The translations under genes were made by a program, and so were the position numbers. A model generated the notes under the pieces. The model was not told the origin of the DNA. It saw only the letters and a program-made list of their open reading frames with translations, and ran no database searches. Positions 33,948 to 41,468 of a DNA stretch of 64,000 bases are shown here, piece by piece. The stretch's first letter is position 1, and each line of letters opens with the position of its first letter. The DNA is from Phytohabitans aurantiacus (GTDB lineage Bacteria; Actinomycetota; Actinomycetes; Mycobacteriales; Micromonosporaceae). The stretch lies in contig NZ_BSDI01000005.1 of NCBI RefSeq assembly GCF_027923225.1, forward strand, positions 62,001 through 126,000, in the 5' to 3' direction.

Positions 33948-35753
33948 CTACCTGGCCGGCCGGGTGGGGAAGCCGCCGGCCAGGTAGCGTTCCCGGGCGA
34001 GGTTGCGCGTGAGCTTGCCGCTGGAGGTGCGCGGCAGCCCGCCCGGCTCGATGAGCAGGACGTCGTGCAGTGCCAGGTCGTGTGCGGCCCAGACGGCGGC
34101 GCGGACGTCCCGAGCCGCTTCGTCGGGTCCGTGGTCGCCGGGCGGCGCCGACCGCGCCCGCTCGGCCACCACGACGGCCTTCTCGACGGCTCCGTCCGGC
34201 GCCCCGAAGTGCGAAACGGCGAACGCCACCACGTGGCCGTCCGCCACCTGCGGTGCGGCCGCCGCGGCGGTCGCCTCGATGTCCTGCGGGTAGTGGTTGC
34301 GCCCGGCCACGATGATCAGGTCCCTGCGCCGGCCCGTGATGTACAGCTCGCCCTCGTACACGACACCGAGGTCGCCGGTGCGCATCCACGGGCCGATCGG
34401 CAGGCCACCGGAGCCGGTGAGCATCGCGCCGAACACCTCCGCGGTCAGCTCCGGCTGCCGCCAGTACCGGCGCGCCGTGTTGGCGCCGTACACCCAGATC
34501 TCGCCGACCTCGCCATCCGGCAGCCTGACCCGGCGGTCAGGGTCGACGATCGCGACCCGCTGCCCGACCGGCCGGCCGCACGACACCAGCTCCGAGGTGG
34601 CGGCCCCGTCCCGCGCGACCCGGGCGGTTCCCGCCGCGAGCGCCACCCGGTCGAACCGGGTCACGGTAGGCGGCCGTTCCGGCGGGTCACCGGCGACGAA
34701 GACGGTCGCCTCGGCCAAGCCGTACGCCGCGCAGATCGCCGACCGGTCCACGCCGGAGCCGGCGAACGCGTCCGCGAACGCGGCCACGGTGCCGGCGCGT
34801 ACCGGCTCGGCGCCGTTGAGCCACACGAACACCCGTGACAGGTCGAAGCCGGCACGGGCCGCCGGCGCGATCCGGCGCACGCAGTAGTCGTAGGCGAAGT
34901 TCGGTGCCGCGGTGTACGCCGTACCGGCCGTGCTGAGCAGACGCAGCCAGCGTTCGGGGCGCATCAGGAACGCCACCGGGTCGAAGAAGACCGACCTGGT
35001 CCCGTGGAGCAGCGGCACCGCCACCGTCGCCAGCAGCCCCATGTCGTGAAACAGCGGGAGCCAGTTGACCGCCGTGACGGCGCCCCGGCCCTCGGCGAAC
35101 GCCGTCCACAGTTGACGGACGTTGGCGGCCAGGTTGCCGTACGAGATCACCACGCCCGCCGGGGTGCGGGTGGAGCCGGAGGTGTACTGGAGGTACGCCA
35201 CGTCGTCGCGGGAGGCCGCCGAACGGGTGAACGGTTCGGCCGCTGCCCCGTCGTCGTCGGCCAGTATCAAGGCGGGCCGGCCAGGACGGGCTTCGATGAA
35301 TTCCTTCACCCGGTCCGCCGCCGCCGACGTGGTGACGACGCACCTCGGCGCGCAGTCCACATAGGAGCTTGCCAGCCGCTCGCCGTGCCGGGGCAGGTCG
35401 GGCGGGAAGAGGGGCACCGCCACCGTCCCCGCGTACCAGCAGGCGAACAGCGCCACCACGTACTCCGGCCCGGACGGCGCCAGCACCGCGACCCGGTCGC
35501 CCTGTGCCGCCACCCGCCGCAGGCGCCCCGCCAGCACGGTCGCCCGCCGGTGCAGCTCGCCCCAGCTCAGGTCCCGCGGCACCCCCTCAGGGTCGGCGGC
35601 GAAGTCGACGAACGTGTACGCCGTGTCGGCGGGCCGGCGGTGCGCCCAGGTGGCGAGCCTCCCGACGAGCGGCACCGCGACCGGCGCGGGGGCCGGTGCG
35701 GGCGCCGGTACCGGCCGCCGCCGACCGGCTTCCACTGTGACGATCACGCTCAT
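33948..35753 (-). CDS. Fatty acyl-AMP ligase (FAAL, FadD32-like)
   Basis: 601 residues from ATG 35753, with GGGAGG 4 nt upstream. It is an adenylate-forming enzyme: QYTSGSTRTPAGV (ATP-binding P-loop), WLPLFHDMGLL, APNFAYDY, AYGLAEAT and GPWMRTGDLG, with a C-terminal SSGKLTR lysine. The TRTPAGV loop and the FHDMGL and NFAYDY segments resemble FadD32-type FAALs. These transfer fatty acyl-AMP to a carrier protein rather than to CoA. The PKS gene begins 7 nt after its stop and opens with an ACP, the expected acceptor. Pro/Ala-rich residues 10-30 form a flexible head. It is the first gene of the operon running down to 24226. Confidence 0.92.
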   Translation of the reverse strand: MSVIVTVEAGRRRPVPAPAPAPAPVAVPLVGRLATWAHRRPADTAYTFVDFAADPEGVPRDLSWGELHRRATVLAGRLRRVAAQGDRVAVLAPSGPEYVVALFACWYAGTVAVPLFPPDLPRHGERLASSYVDCAPRCVVTTSAAADRVKEFIEARPGRPALILADDDGAAAEPFTRSAASRDDVAYLQYTSGSTRTPAGVVISYGNLAANVRQLWTAFAEGRGAVTAVNWLPLFHDMGLLATVAVPLLHGTRSVFFDPVAFLMRPERWLRLLSTAGTAYTAAPNFAYDYCVRRIAPAARAGFDLSRVFVWLNGAEPVRAGTVAAFADAFAGSGVDRSAICAAYGLAEATVFVAGDPPERPPTVTRFDRVALAAGTARVARDGAATSELVSCGRPVGQRVAIVDPDRRVRLPDGEVGEIWVYGANTARRYWRQPELTAEVFGAMLTGSGGLPIGPWMRTGDLGVVYEGELYITGRRRDLIIVAGRNHYPQDIEATAAAAAPQVADGHVVAFAVSHFGAPDGAVEKAVVVAERARSAPPGDHGPDEAARDVRAAVWAAHDLALHDVLLIEPGGLPRTSSGKLTRNLARERYLAGGFPTRPAR

Positions 35754-35764
35754 GTGTCCTCCCA

Positions 35765-35812
35765 CCCGAACCGCGATCGGGCTGGACGCCCGAACCGCGA
35801 TGGGGCTGGACG
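35765..35812. repeat. Two tandem 24-bp units upstream of the FAAL operon
   Basis: Positions 35765-35788 and 35789-35812 are head-to-tail copies of a 24-base unit that begins CCCGAACCGCGAT and ends GGGCTGGACG. They differ at one base (C/G at unit position 14). They lie 12 bp beyond the FAAL start codon, in its 5' untranslated or promoter region. No known binding site is recognised. Confidence 0.85.
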
Positions 35813-35870
35813 CTAATCCGGCCTGAAAGGGCCCGGCATCGACCGCCCATGCGCGGCCTGCGACGAAGCC

Positions 35871-35918
35871 TTGTCAGGGCGTGACAATCCGAGGTCCGCG
35901 TGCGCACGCGCGTGACAA
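35871..35918. promoter_or_regulatory. TTGTCA/GTGACAA motifs in the FAAL-GDSL divergent promoter
   Basis: TTGTCA-GGGCG-TGACAA (35871-35887) is a perfect 6-bp inverted repeat with a 5-base centre. A further GTGACAA lies at 35912-35918, 31 bp (three helical turns) from the first GTGACAA at 35881-35887. The sites sit in the 232-bp gap between the FAAL start (35753) and the GDSL esterase start (35986). A close counterpart occurs between the NRPS and MMPL genes, so a shared regulator of both operons is plausible. Confidence 0.55.
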
Positions 35919-35985
35919 CCTCGCCCGCCGCACTGCGTGAGCCGGGTTCATAGACGCTCGCCAGCCGCCGGACGAGCATCGCCAC

Positions 35986-36927
35986 ATGGTTGGTCACCGC
36001 ACCCGTACACGTCCCCTGTGGATCGTCGCGAGCCTCGCGCTCGCCGCGGCGGTCTCCGGCGCCGGCACCGCCGCCATCGCCACCGCGACCGGGCCGGACG
36101 CCGGTACCTGGACCGCCGCCGAGGTGTCCGAGCAGGTCAGGACGGCCGAGGTGAGCGAGGGCGGGTACGTGGCGCTGGGTGACTCCTACACGTCCGGTCC
36201 CGGGATACCGGACGAGCGCCCGGACGCCGGCACCTGCGACCGCTCCACCAGCAACTACCCGGCACTGGTCGCGGCGGCGCTGCGCCCGGCCGCGTTCGCA
36301 GACGTGAGCTGCAGCGGGGCCGTCACCGGCGACATCACCGGCCCGCGGGGCGGCACGCCACCGCAGGTCGACGCGCTCGGCCCGGACACGACCCTGGTGA
36401 CGCTCGGTGTCGGCGGCAACGACGCGGGCTTCGCCCCGGCGGTCGCCACCTGCGTGGTACTCGGCCTGCTCGACGCGGAGGGCGCGCCCTGCAACGCCCA
36501 CTTCACCAGCGGCGGCGGCGACCGCCTGGCGGCCGGGATCGACGCGGTGGGCCCGAAGCTGGGCGCGGTCCTGGCCGAGGTGCGCGAGCGCGCGCCGCGG
36601 GCCACCGTGCTCGTGGTCGGCTACCCGGCGCTGCTGCCGGAGGCGAAGGACCGGTGCACGGTCGACCAGCCGATCGCCACCGGCGACGTGCCCTACCTGC
36701 GCTCGCTCAACGTGCGACTCAACAAGGTGCTGGCCGATCAGGCGGCGGCCGCCGGCGCGACGTTCGTCGACACGTTCGCCTCCAGCGCGGGGCATGACGC
36801 CTGCCAGGCGCCCGGTACCCGGTTCGTCGAGGGCATCCTGGGCGCCGAGGGTGCGATACCGGTGCATCCGAACGCGCTCGGGATGCGCGACATGGCCGAC
36901 CAGGTCCTGGCGGCGCTGGGCAGATGA
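35986..36927 (+). CDS. Secreted GDSL/SGNH-family esterase or lipase
   Basis: A 313-residue protein with an N-terminal membrane/signal segment (LWIVASLALAAAVSGAGTAAIATATG). SGNH blocks are clear: VALGDSYTSGPG (block I, Ser), FADVSCSGAVTGD (block II, Gly), LGVGGNDAGF (block III, Asn) and VHPNALGM (block V, His). Paired Cys suggest disulfides, as in the Streptomyces scabies esterase group. It lies between the two biosynthetic operons and is translationally coupled (ATGA) to a PucR-type regulator gene. It could hydrolyse an ester in the product or a host-envelope lipid; neither is shown. Confidence 0.88.
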   Translation: MVGHRTRTRPLWIVASLALAAAVSGAGTAAIATATGPDAGTWTAAEVSEQVRTAEVSEGGYVALGDSYTSGPGIPDERPDAGTCDRSTSNYPALVAAALRPAAFADVSCSGAVTGDITGPRGGTPPQVDALGPDTTLVTLGVGGNDAGFAPAVATCVVLGLLDAEGAPCNAHFTSGGGDRLAAGIDAVGPKLGAVLAEVRERAPRATVLVVGYPALLPEAKDRCTVDQPIATGDVPYLRSLNVRLNKVLADQAAAAGATFVDTFASSAGHDACQAPGTRFVEGILGAEGAIPVHPNALGMRDMADQVLAALGR

Positions 36928-38120
36928 GCACCGGGGCGCCGGACGGCGCGGTCTCCGAGCGGGTCGTCCGGCTGGTCCGCGCCCACATCGACGAGGTGGC
37001 CGTCGAGATGACGCGGCAGATCCAGTCGGCGGTGCCCGAGTACGTGCGCCCGCGCGACGAGGCGTACGCCCGCACGGTCCACCGCGGCGTCGAGCACGCC
37101 CTGCGGCACTTCGCCGACGTGCTGGAGCGGCGCGCCGACGCCGACCAGAGCTGGCGCGAGGCGTTCAAGGCGATCGGGGCGGGTGAGGTACGCGAGGGCC
37201 GCAACCTCGACGCCTTGCACGCGGCGGTGCGGGCCGGGGCGCGGGCGGGCTGGCACCGGCTGGCCGACGCCGCCGAGCGGGACGGCGTACCGCCGGCGGC
37301 GCTCATCCCAGTGGCGGAGGCGATCTTCGCGTACATCGACGAGCTGATCTCGGCGTCGGCGGCCGGGTACACGCACGCCCAGGCCGCCGAGGCCGGCGAG
37401 CTCGACCGCCGCCGGCGGCGCCTGCTGGACCTGCTGGTGACCGACCCGCCGCCGTCCGTGGAGGCGCTCGGCCCGGCCGCCGCCGCGGCGCGCTGGCGGC
37501 TGCCGCGCCAGGTCTGCGCGGTCGCGCTCGACGCGCCCGGCGGCATCAACCCGCCGCCGGTGCTCTCCCCCGAGATACTGAGCGGCCTGCACCGGTCCAG
37601 CCGCTGCCTGGTCGTACCCGAACCGGTGGCACCCGCGCAGGTCCGCTCGCTGACGAACGCCCTCGCCCGGTTCCGCGCCGCGGTCGGGCCACCGGTGCCA
37701 CCCGTCGAGGCGGCCAAGTCGCTGCGCTGGGCGCGCCGGGCCCTGCGGCTCGCGCGCCGCGGGGTGATCCGGGCCGACGGCCTGCTCTGGTGCTCCGACC
37801 ACCTCGCCACGCTGGCCGTCTTCCAGGACGAGGACCTGCTGGCGACCCTCGCCGAGCGCCGCCTGGCGCCGCTCGCGACGCTGCGCGAGAGCCAGCGCGA
37901 GCTGCTCGTCGAGACCCTGCTCGCGTGGTTACGGAACAGCATGAACGCCAACGCGGTCGCCGCTCACCTGCACGTGCACCCGCAAACCGTGCGTCACCGC
38001 CTGCGGCAGCTCGGCCGGCTCTTCGGCGACCAGCTGAAGGACCCCGACCGCCGCTTCGAGCTGGAGATCGCGCTCCGCGCCGCGCACGCCCAGCGCCTCG
38101 CCCGCCAGCACCCTCGGTGA
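36924..38120 (+). CDS. PucR/CdaR-type transcriptional regulator (copy 1)
   Basis: 398 residues beginning with ATG overlapping the GDSL stop by 4 nt. The N-terminal half is helical (VVRLVRAHIDEVAVEMTRQIQSAVPEYV, EVREGRNLDALHAAVRAGARAGWHRLA). The C-terminus carries the PucR helix-turn-helix, with LLVETLLAWLRNSMNANAVAAHLHVHPQTVRHRLRQLGRLFG and the RRFELEIALRA tail. The central region resembles the degenerate GGDEF-like part of CdaR relatives. It shares most of its length with the next gene, which arose by tandem duplication. Because it lies between the PKS and NRPS operons, it is a candidate cluster regulator. Confidence 0.88.
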   Translation: MSTGAPDGAVSERVVRLVRAHIDEVAVEMTRQIQSAVPEYVRPRDEAYARTVHRGVEHALRHFADVLERRADADQSWREAFKAIGAGEVREGRNLDALHAAVRAGARAGWHRLADAAERDGVPPAALIPVAEAIFAYIDELISASAAGYTHAQAAEAGELDRRRRRLLDLLVTDPPPSVEALGPAAAAARWRLPRQVCAVALDAPGGINPPPVLSPEILSGLHRSSRCLVVPEPVAPAQVRSLTNALARFRAAVGPPVPPVEAAKSLRWARRALRLARRGVIRADGLLWCSDHLATLAVFQDEDLLATLAERRLAPLATLRESQRELLVETLLAWLRNSMNANAVAAHLHVHPQTVRHRLRQLGRLFGDQLKDPDRRFELEIALRAAHAQRLARQHPR

Positions 38121-38272
38121 TCATGAAACGTCGCTGCGTACAGAAGATCTGAACGACTAAGCGATCTCATCCGTTAAGCAGGGCAGGGCGGAAACACATT
38201 TCTGGGGGAATGGTGGTGGATGGCCGCCGCGTGCGTCAGCGTGCCATCGGCGGACAGGTGGGGAGGCACAGC

Positions 38273-39520
38273 ATGGCAATGCCCAACCGAACGAGCGTCA
38301 CCTGGCTGACGGGCAAGATCCCGCCCGCCACGGTGGACCAGTTACGGGCCGACGTCCTGGACTCCGCGGCCGAGATGGTACGGGAGATCCAGGCACACGT
38401 GCCCGAGTACGCGCGGCCCGAGGAGCGGTACGTCCAGGCGCTGCGCACCGGGGTGGAGTTCGCTCTGCGCCGGTACGTCGAACTGCTCGACCAGCACGTC
38501 GGCCGTGGCCGGGGCCCGGGAGACGACGACAGCCAGCCGATCAACTGGCGCGAGCTGTACCAGGCGGTCGGCGAACGGGAGATGCGTGAGGGGCGCAGCC
38601 TCGACGCGCTGCACGCCGCGGTGCGGATCTGCGCGCGGGTCGCCAACCGGCGGCTGCGCGCGTTCGCCGAGCGGCACGCGCTGCCGCCGAACGCGGTGGC
38701 GTGGCTCGCCGAGGCCATCTTCGACAACACCGACGACGTCGCGCGGGCGTCCGCGGAAGGCTACGCACAGGCTCAGGAGGCCGAGGCGGGCGAGTTGGAC
38801 CGGCGCCGGCGCCGGCTGCTCGACCTGCTCATCGCCGACCCGCCGCCGTCGATGACGGCGCTGGCCACGGCGGCGAGCGCCGCTCACTGGCAGATGCCGC
38901 GCCGGTTGGCCGCCGTCGCCGTGGCCGCGCCCGCGCCGATCGCGCAGCCGCCGGTACTGTCACCGGAGATCCTGGCCGCCTTCGACCACTCGCAGCCGTG
39001 CCTGATCGTGCCCGACCCGAAAGGGCTGGCGCAGGTGCGGGCGCTGGTGAACGGCCTGTCACAGCACCACGCCGCGGTCGGCCCGGCGGTGTCCCCTGTG
39101 GACGCCGGCAAGTCACTGCGCTGGGCCCGCCTGGCGCTGGACCTGTCGGCGAAGGGGCTCATCCCGCGCGAGCACATCATCTGGTGCGGCGACCATCTCG
39201 CCTCGCTGGCGGTGTTCCAGGACCAGGCGCTGCTCGCCACGCTCGCCGAGCGGCGGCTGGCGCCCCTGGCCCGGCTGCGGGACGACAAGCGGGAACTGCT
39301 CGCCGACACGCTGCTGGCGTGGCTCAAGTTCAACATGAACGCCAACGAGGTGGCCGCCCATCTGCACGTGCACCCGCAGACCGTGCGGCACCGCCTGCGC
39401 CAGCTCGGCCAGCTGTTCGGCAGCCAGATCCGGGACCCGGACCTGCGCTTCGAACTGGAGATCGCGCTCCGGGCCGAGCACGCGAGACACCTCCGCACCA
39501 AGGCGGCGGTCGCACACTGA
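38273..39520 (+). CDS. PucR/CdaR-type transcriptional regulator (copy 2)
   Basis: 415 residues from ATG 38273 (MAMPNRT), chosen because GGGGAGG lies 6 nt upstream; a start at 38210 in the same frame lacks one. It is a paralogue of the preceding protein along the whole length: EMVREIQAHVPEYARPEERY against EMTRQIQSAVPEYVRPRDEA, GELDRRRRRLLDLLIADPPPS against GELDRRRRRLLDLLVTDPPPS, and an almost identical HTH with AHLHVHPQTVRHRLRQLG. It has its own 152-bp upstream region, so it is probably regulated separately from copy 1. A terminator-like stem follows. Confidence 0.88.
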   Translation: MAMPNRTSVTWLTGKIPPATVDQLRADVLDSAAEMVREIQAHVPEYARPEERYVQALRTGVEFALRRYVELLDQHVGRGRGPGDDDSQPINWRELYQAVGEREMREGRSLDALHAAVRICARVANRRLRAFAERHALPPNAVAWLAEAIFDNTDDVARASAEGYAQAQEAEAGELDRRRRRLLDLLIADPPPSMTALATAASAAHWQMPRRLAAVAVAAPAPIAQPPVLSPEILAAFDHSQPCLIVPDPKGLAQVRALVNGLSQHHAAVGPAVSPVDAGKSLRWARLALDLSAKGLIPREHIIWCGDHLASLAVFQDQALLATLAERRLAPLARLRDDKRELLADTLLAWLKFNMNANEVAAHLHVHPQTVRHRLRQLGQLFGSQIRDPDLRFELEIALRAEHARHLRTKAAVAH

Positions 39521-39528
39521 CACGCGCG

Positions 39529-39556
39529 GTGGCCGGGCGCGACGCTGCCCGGCCAC
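39529..39556. terminator. GC-rich hairpin between convergent genes
   Basis: GTGGCCGGGC (39529-39538) and GCCCGGCCAC (39547-39556) form a perfect 10-bp stem with an 8-base loop. It lies between the stop of the second PucR gene (39520) and that of the VWA gene (39565). There is no T tract on either side, so termination efficiency is uncertain, but position and symmetry suit a bidirectional terminator. Confidence 0.6.
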
Positions 39557-39564
39557 TCAACGGG

Positions 39565-41232
39565 TCACTGTGGCCACTGCTGGACCAGGAAATCCAAGGC
39601 CTGGAAGAAGAGGTCTTCGACGCCGTTGCCGTCCGGGCTCAGGAACGTGCGGCCGCCGGTCGCGGCGCTCATCGCCTGCAGGGCCTGCGCGTCGACGTCC
39701 GGCCCGATGCCGAAGAAGATGAGCGGCAGCGGGCGCTGGGGATCCTGCAGGGCGGCCAGCTTCGACATCACCTCGCCCAGCCCGACGCCGTTCGGGTCGT
39801 TGTCGCGCCCGTCGGTGGCGATCAGGACCAGGTTGAGCCGCCCCGCCTTCCACACGCCGCGCGCCTGACGGTACGCGGCGAGGGTGGTGTCGTTCAGCCC
39901 GGTGCGGGCGCCCGGCACGGTACGGAGCCCCGCGAGGGCCGCGAAGACGTCGCCGCGCCGCTCGCGCAGCGGCACCAGCGGCAGCACCTCCTGGTGGTCC
40001 CGCTCACCGTCCAGTTCGGACGCGAACCGCCACACGCTCACCTCGGTGGTGTCGCGCAGCAGGCCGATCAGGCGGCCGCCCGCGGCCACCGTCGCGCTCA
40101 GCCGGGTCTGCCCCCGGCCGGCGCGGCCGGCCATCGAGCCGGACACGTCGATGACGTTGAGGAGCCGGGCGCTGAGGTTGACGCCGGCCCAGCCGCGCAG
40201 CGCGGTGTCCACAGTGGCCGATGACGGCAGCGGTGCCGGCGCGACCACCGCGGTGCCGTCCCGGACCGGCGTACCGGCCGCGGTGCGCAGCCCGACCGCG
40301 GCCAGCGCGCCCGCGCCGTCGTCGACCAGCGCGCTACGCAACCGTTCGGCGACCGCGCGCGGCACGTCCCCCGCGCCGGGCAGCACGACGAACGGGTGGT
40401 CGAGCCCCGGTGTGGACAGGTCCGGGTACACCGGTACGAGCGGCTCGGCGTCCCCCCGCGCGTTGTAGCCGAGCGCCTCCTGCTCGCTGACCACCGCGCC
40501 CTGCAAGGAGTCCGGCGCGTCACCGCCCACTCTGGACAGCAGGTCGGCGCCGGCTGGCGCGGCGATGCGCGACAGCCGTCGCAGCATCTCGGCGTTGTCG
40601 GGGCCGGGCGAGTCGGACTGGCCGGCGATCCGGCGGATCTCCAGCACGCCGGACAGGCCGACGGGATCGCCGGTCGGGTCGGGCAGGCCCAGCGGGCGGG
40701 CGTCCTCGTCCGGGTCCAGCAGCGCCTGCCAGCCAAGCGGTGGCCCCGGCGGCACGAACTCGGCCGCGACCTGACCGGTGACGGCCAGGACGACCGGCGA
40801 GCTGGCCACCGTCGTACCGGTGGCGGGCACGCCGCGGCCGGCGCCGGCCGCGGACCCCGCTCGCCGCAACCACCAGGTCGATTCCGGGATCCACGCGTGC
40901 GGGATCGCGCCGTCCGGAGCCGCCAGGCGCGCGACCACGTCCGCCGATCCGGTACCGGTGACCGTCAGCCGGAAGCAGCCGCCACCCGTGTCCGGGGGTA
41001 CACCGGCGGCCATCCGCGACACCGCCGGTGCGATCGACGGCGCGGCGGCCACCTCGACGCTCACCGGTTCGTCGCAGTCGTCGCCGATGATGTTCGCGAA
41101 CCCGGCGCCCACCCAGCCGAGCACGATGGCCGCCAGCACGACGCCGACGACCACGAGGCGCGGCGACAGGCGGACGGGTCGGATCACCACGATCGCCCGG
41201 TGCGCGGCGTGGTACTCGTTGGATCGCGTCAT
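39565..41232 (-). CDS. Membrane protein with substrate-binding-like and von Willebrand A domains
   Basis: 555 residues. One N-terminal membrane helix lies near 24-46 (LVVVGVVLAAIVLGWVGAGF). An extracytoplasmic region of about 50-330 resembles periplasmic substrate-binding proteins (VVLAVTGQVAAEF, LVPVYPDLSTPGLDHPFVVLPGA). A VWA domain follows from about 345, with a complete-looking MIDAS: DVSGSMAG, the downstream Thr in TGLNDTT and ATDGRDND. Such proteins are usually metal-dependent adhesion or scaffold factors at the cell surface. Its start is only 6 bp after the MbtH stop, so it belongs to the NRPS operon by position. That is unexpected, because such a gene has no known role in peptide synthesis. 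Confidence 0.82.
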   Translation of the reverse strand: MTRSNEYHAAHRAIVVIRPVRLSPRLVVVGVVLAAIVLGWVGAGFANIIGDDCDEPVSVEVAAAPSIAPAVSRMAAGVPPDTGGGCFRLTVTGTGSADVVARLAAPDGAIPHAWIPESTWWLRRAGSAAGAGRGVPATGTTVASSPVVLAVTGQVAAEFVPPGPPLGWQALLDPDEDARPLGLPDPTGDPVGLSGVLEIRRIAGQSDSPGPDNAEMLRRLSRIAAPAGADLLSRVGGDAPDSLQGAVVSEQEALGYNARGDAEPLVPVYPDLSTPGLDHPFVVLPGAGDVPRAVAERLRSALVDDGAGALAAVGLRTAAGTPVRDGTAVVAPAPLPSSATVDTALRGWAGVNLSARLLNVIDVSGSMAGRAGRGQTRLSATVAAGGRLIGLLRDTTEVSVWRFASELDGERDHQEVLPLVPLRERRGDVFAALAGLRTVPGARTGLNDTTLAAYRQARGVWKAGRLNLVLIATDGRDNDPNGVGLGEVMSKLAALQDPQRPLPLIFFGIGPDVDAQALQAMSAATGGRTFLSPDGNGVEDLFFQALDFLVQQWPQ

Positions 41233-41238
41233 CGTCGC

Positions 41239-41466
41239 CTACCTGCTTTCGGGGGCGTGCTCCTCCATCGCTTCCGCCAGGCTGCGCGGTCGCATGTCGG
41301 TCCAGTGCCGGTCGATGTGCGCGAGGCAGGCGTCCCGGCTGTCCTCGGGGTGGGCGACGCCCCACCCGTCCGGCACCGCGACGAAGGCCGGCCACAGCGA
41401 GTACTGCCCCTCGGCGTTGATGAGCGCGAGGTACCGGCCGTCCGGGTCTTCGAAGGGGTTGGTCAC
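41239..41466 (-). CDS. MbtH-like NRPS partner protein
   Basis: A 75-residue protein with the family signature: VTNPFEDPDGRYLALINAEG, then YSLWPAFVAVPDGW and HPEDSRDACLAHIDRHWTDMRP, including the conserved Trp residues. MbtH proteins bind adenylation domains and are often needed for their folding or activity. The GTG start at 41466 lies 2 nt after the NRPS stop, with GAGGAG inside the end of the NRPS gene. Any of the four adenylation domains may depend on it. Confidence 0.95.
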   Translation of the reverse strand: MTNPFEDPDGRYLALINAEGQYSLWPAFVAVPDGWGVAHPEDSRDACLAHIDRHWTDMRPRSLAEAMEEHAPESR

Positions 41467-41468
41467 GT

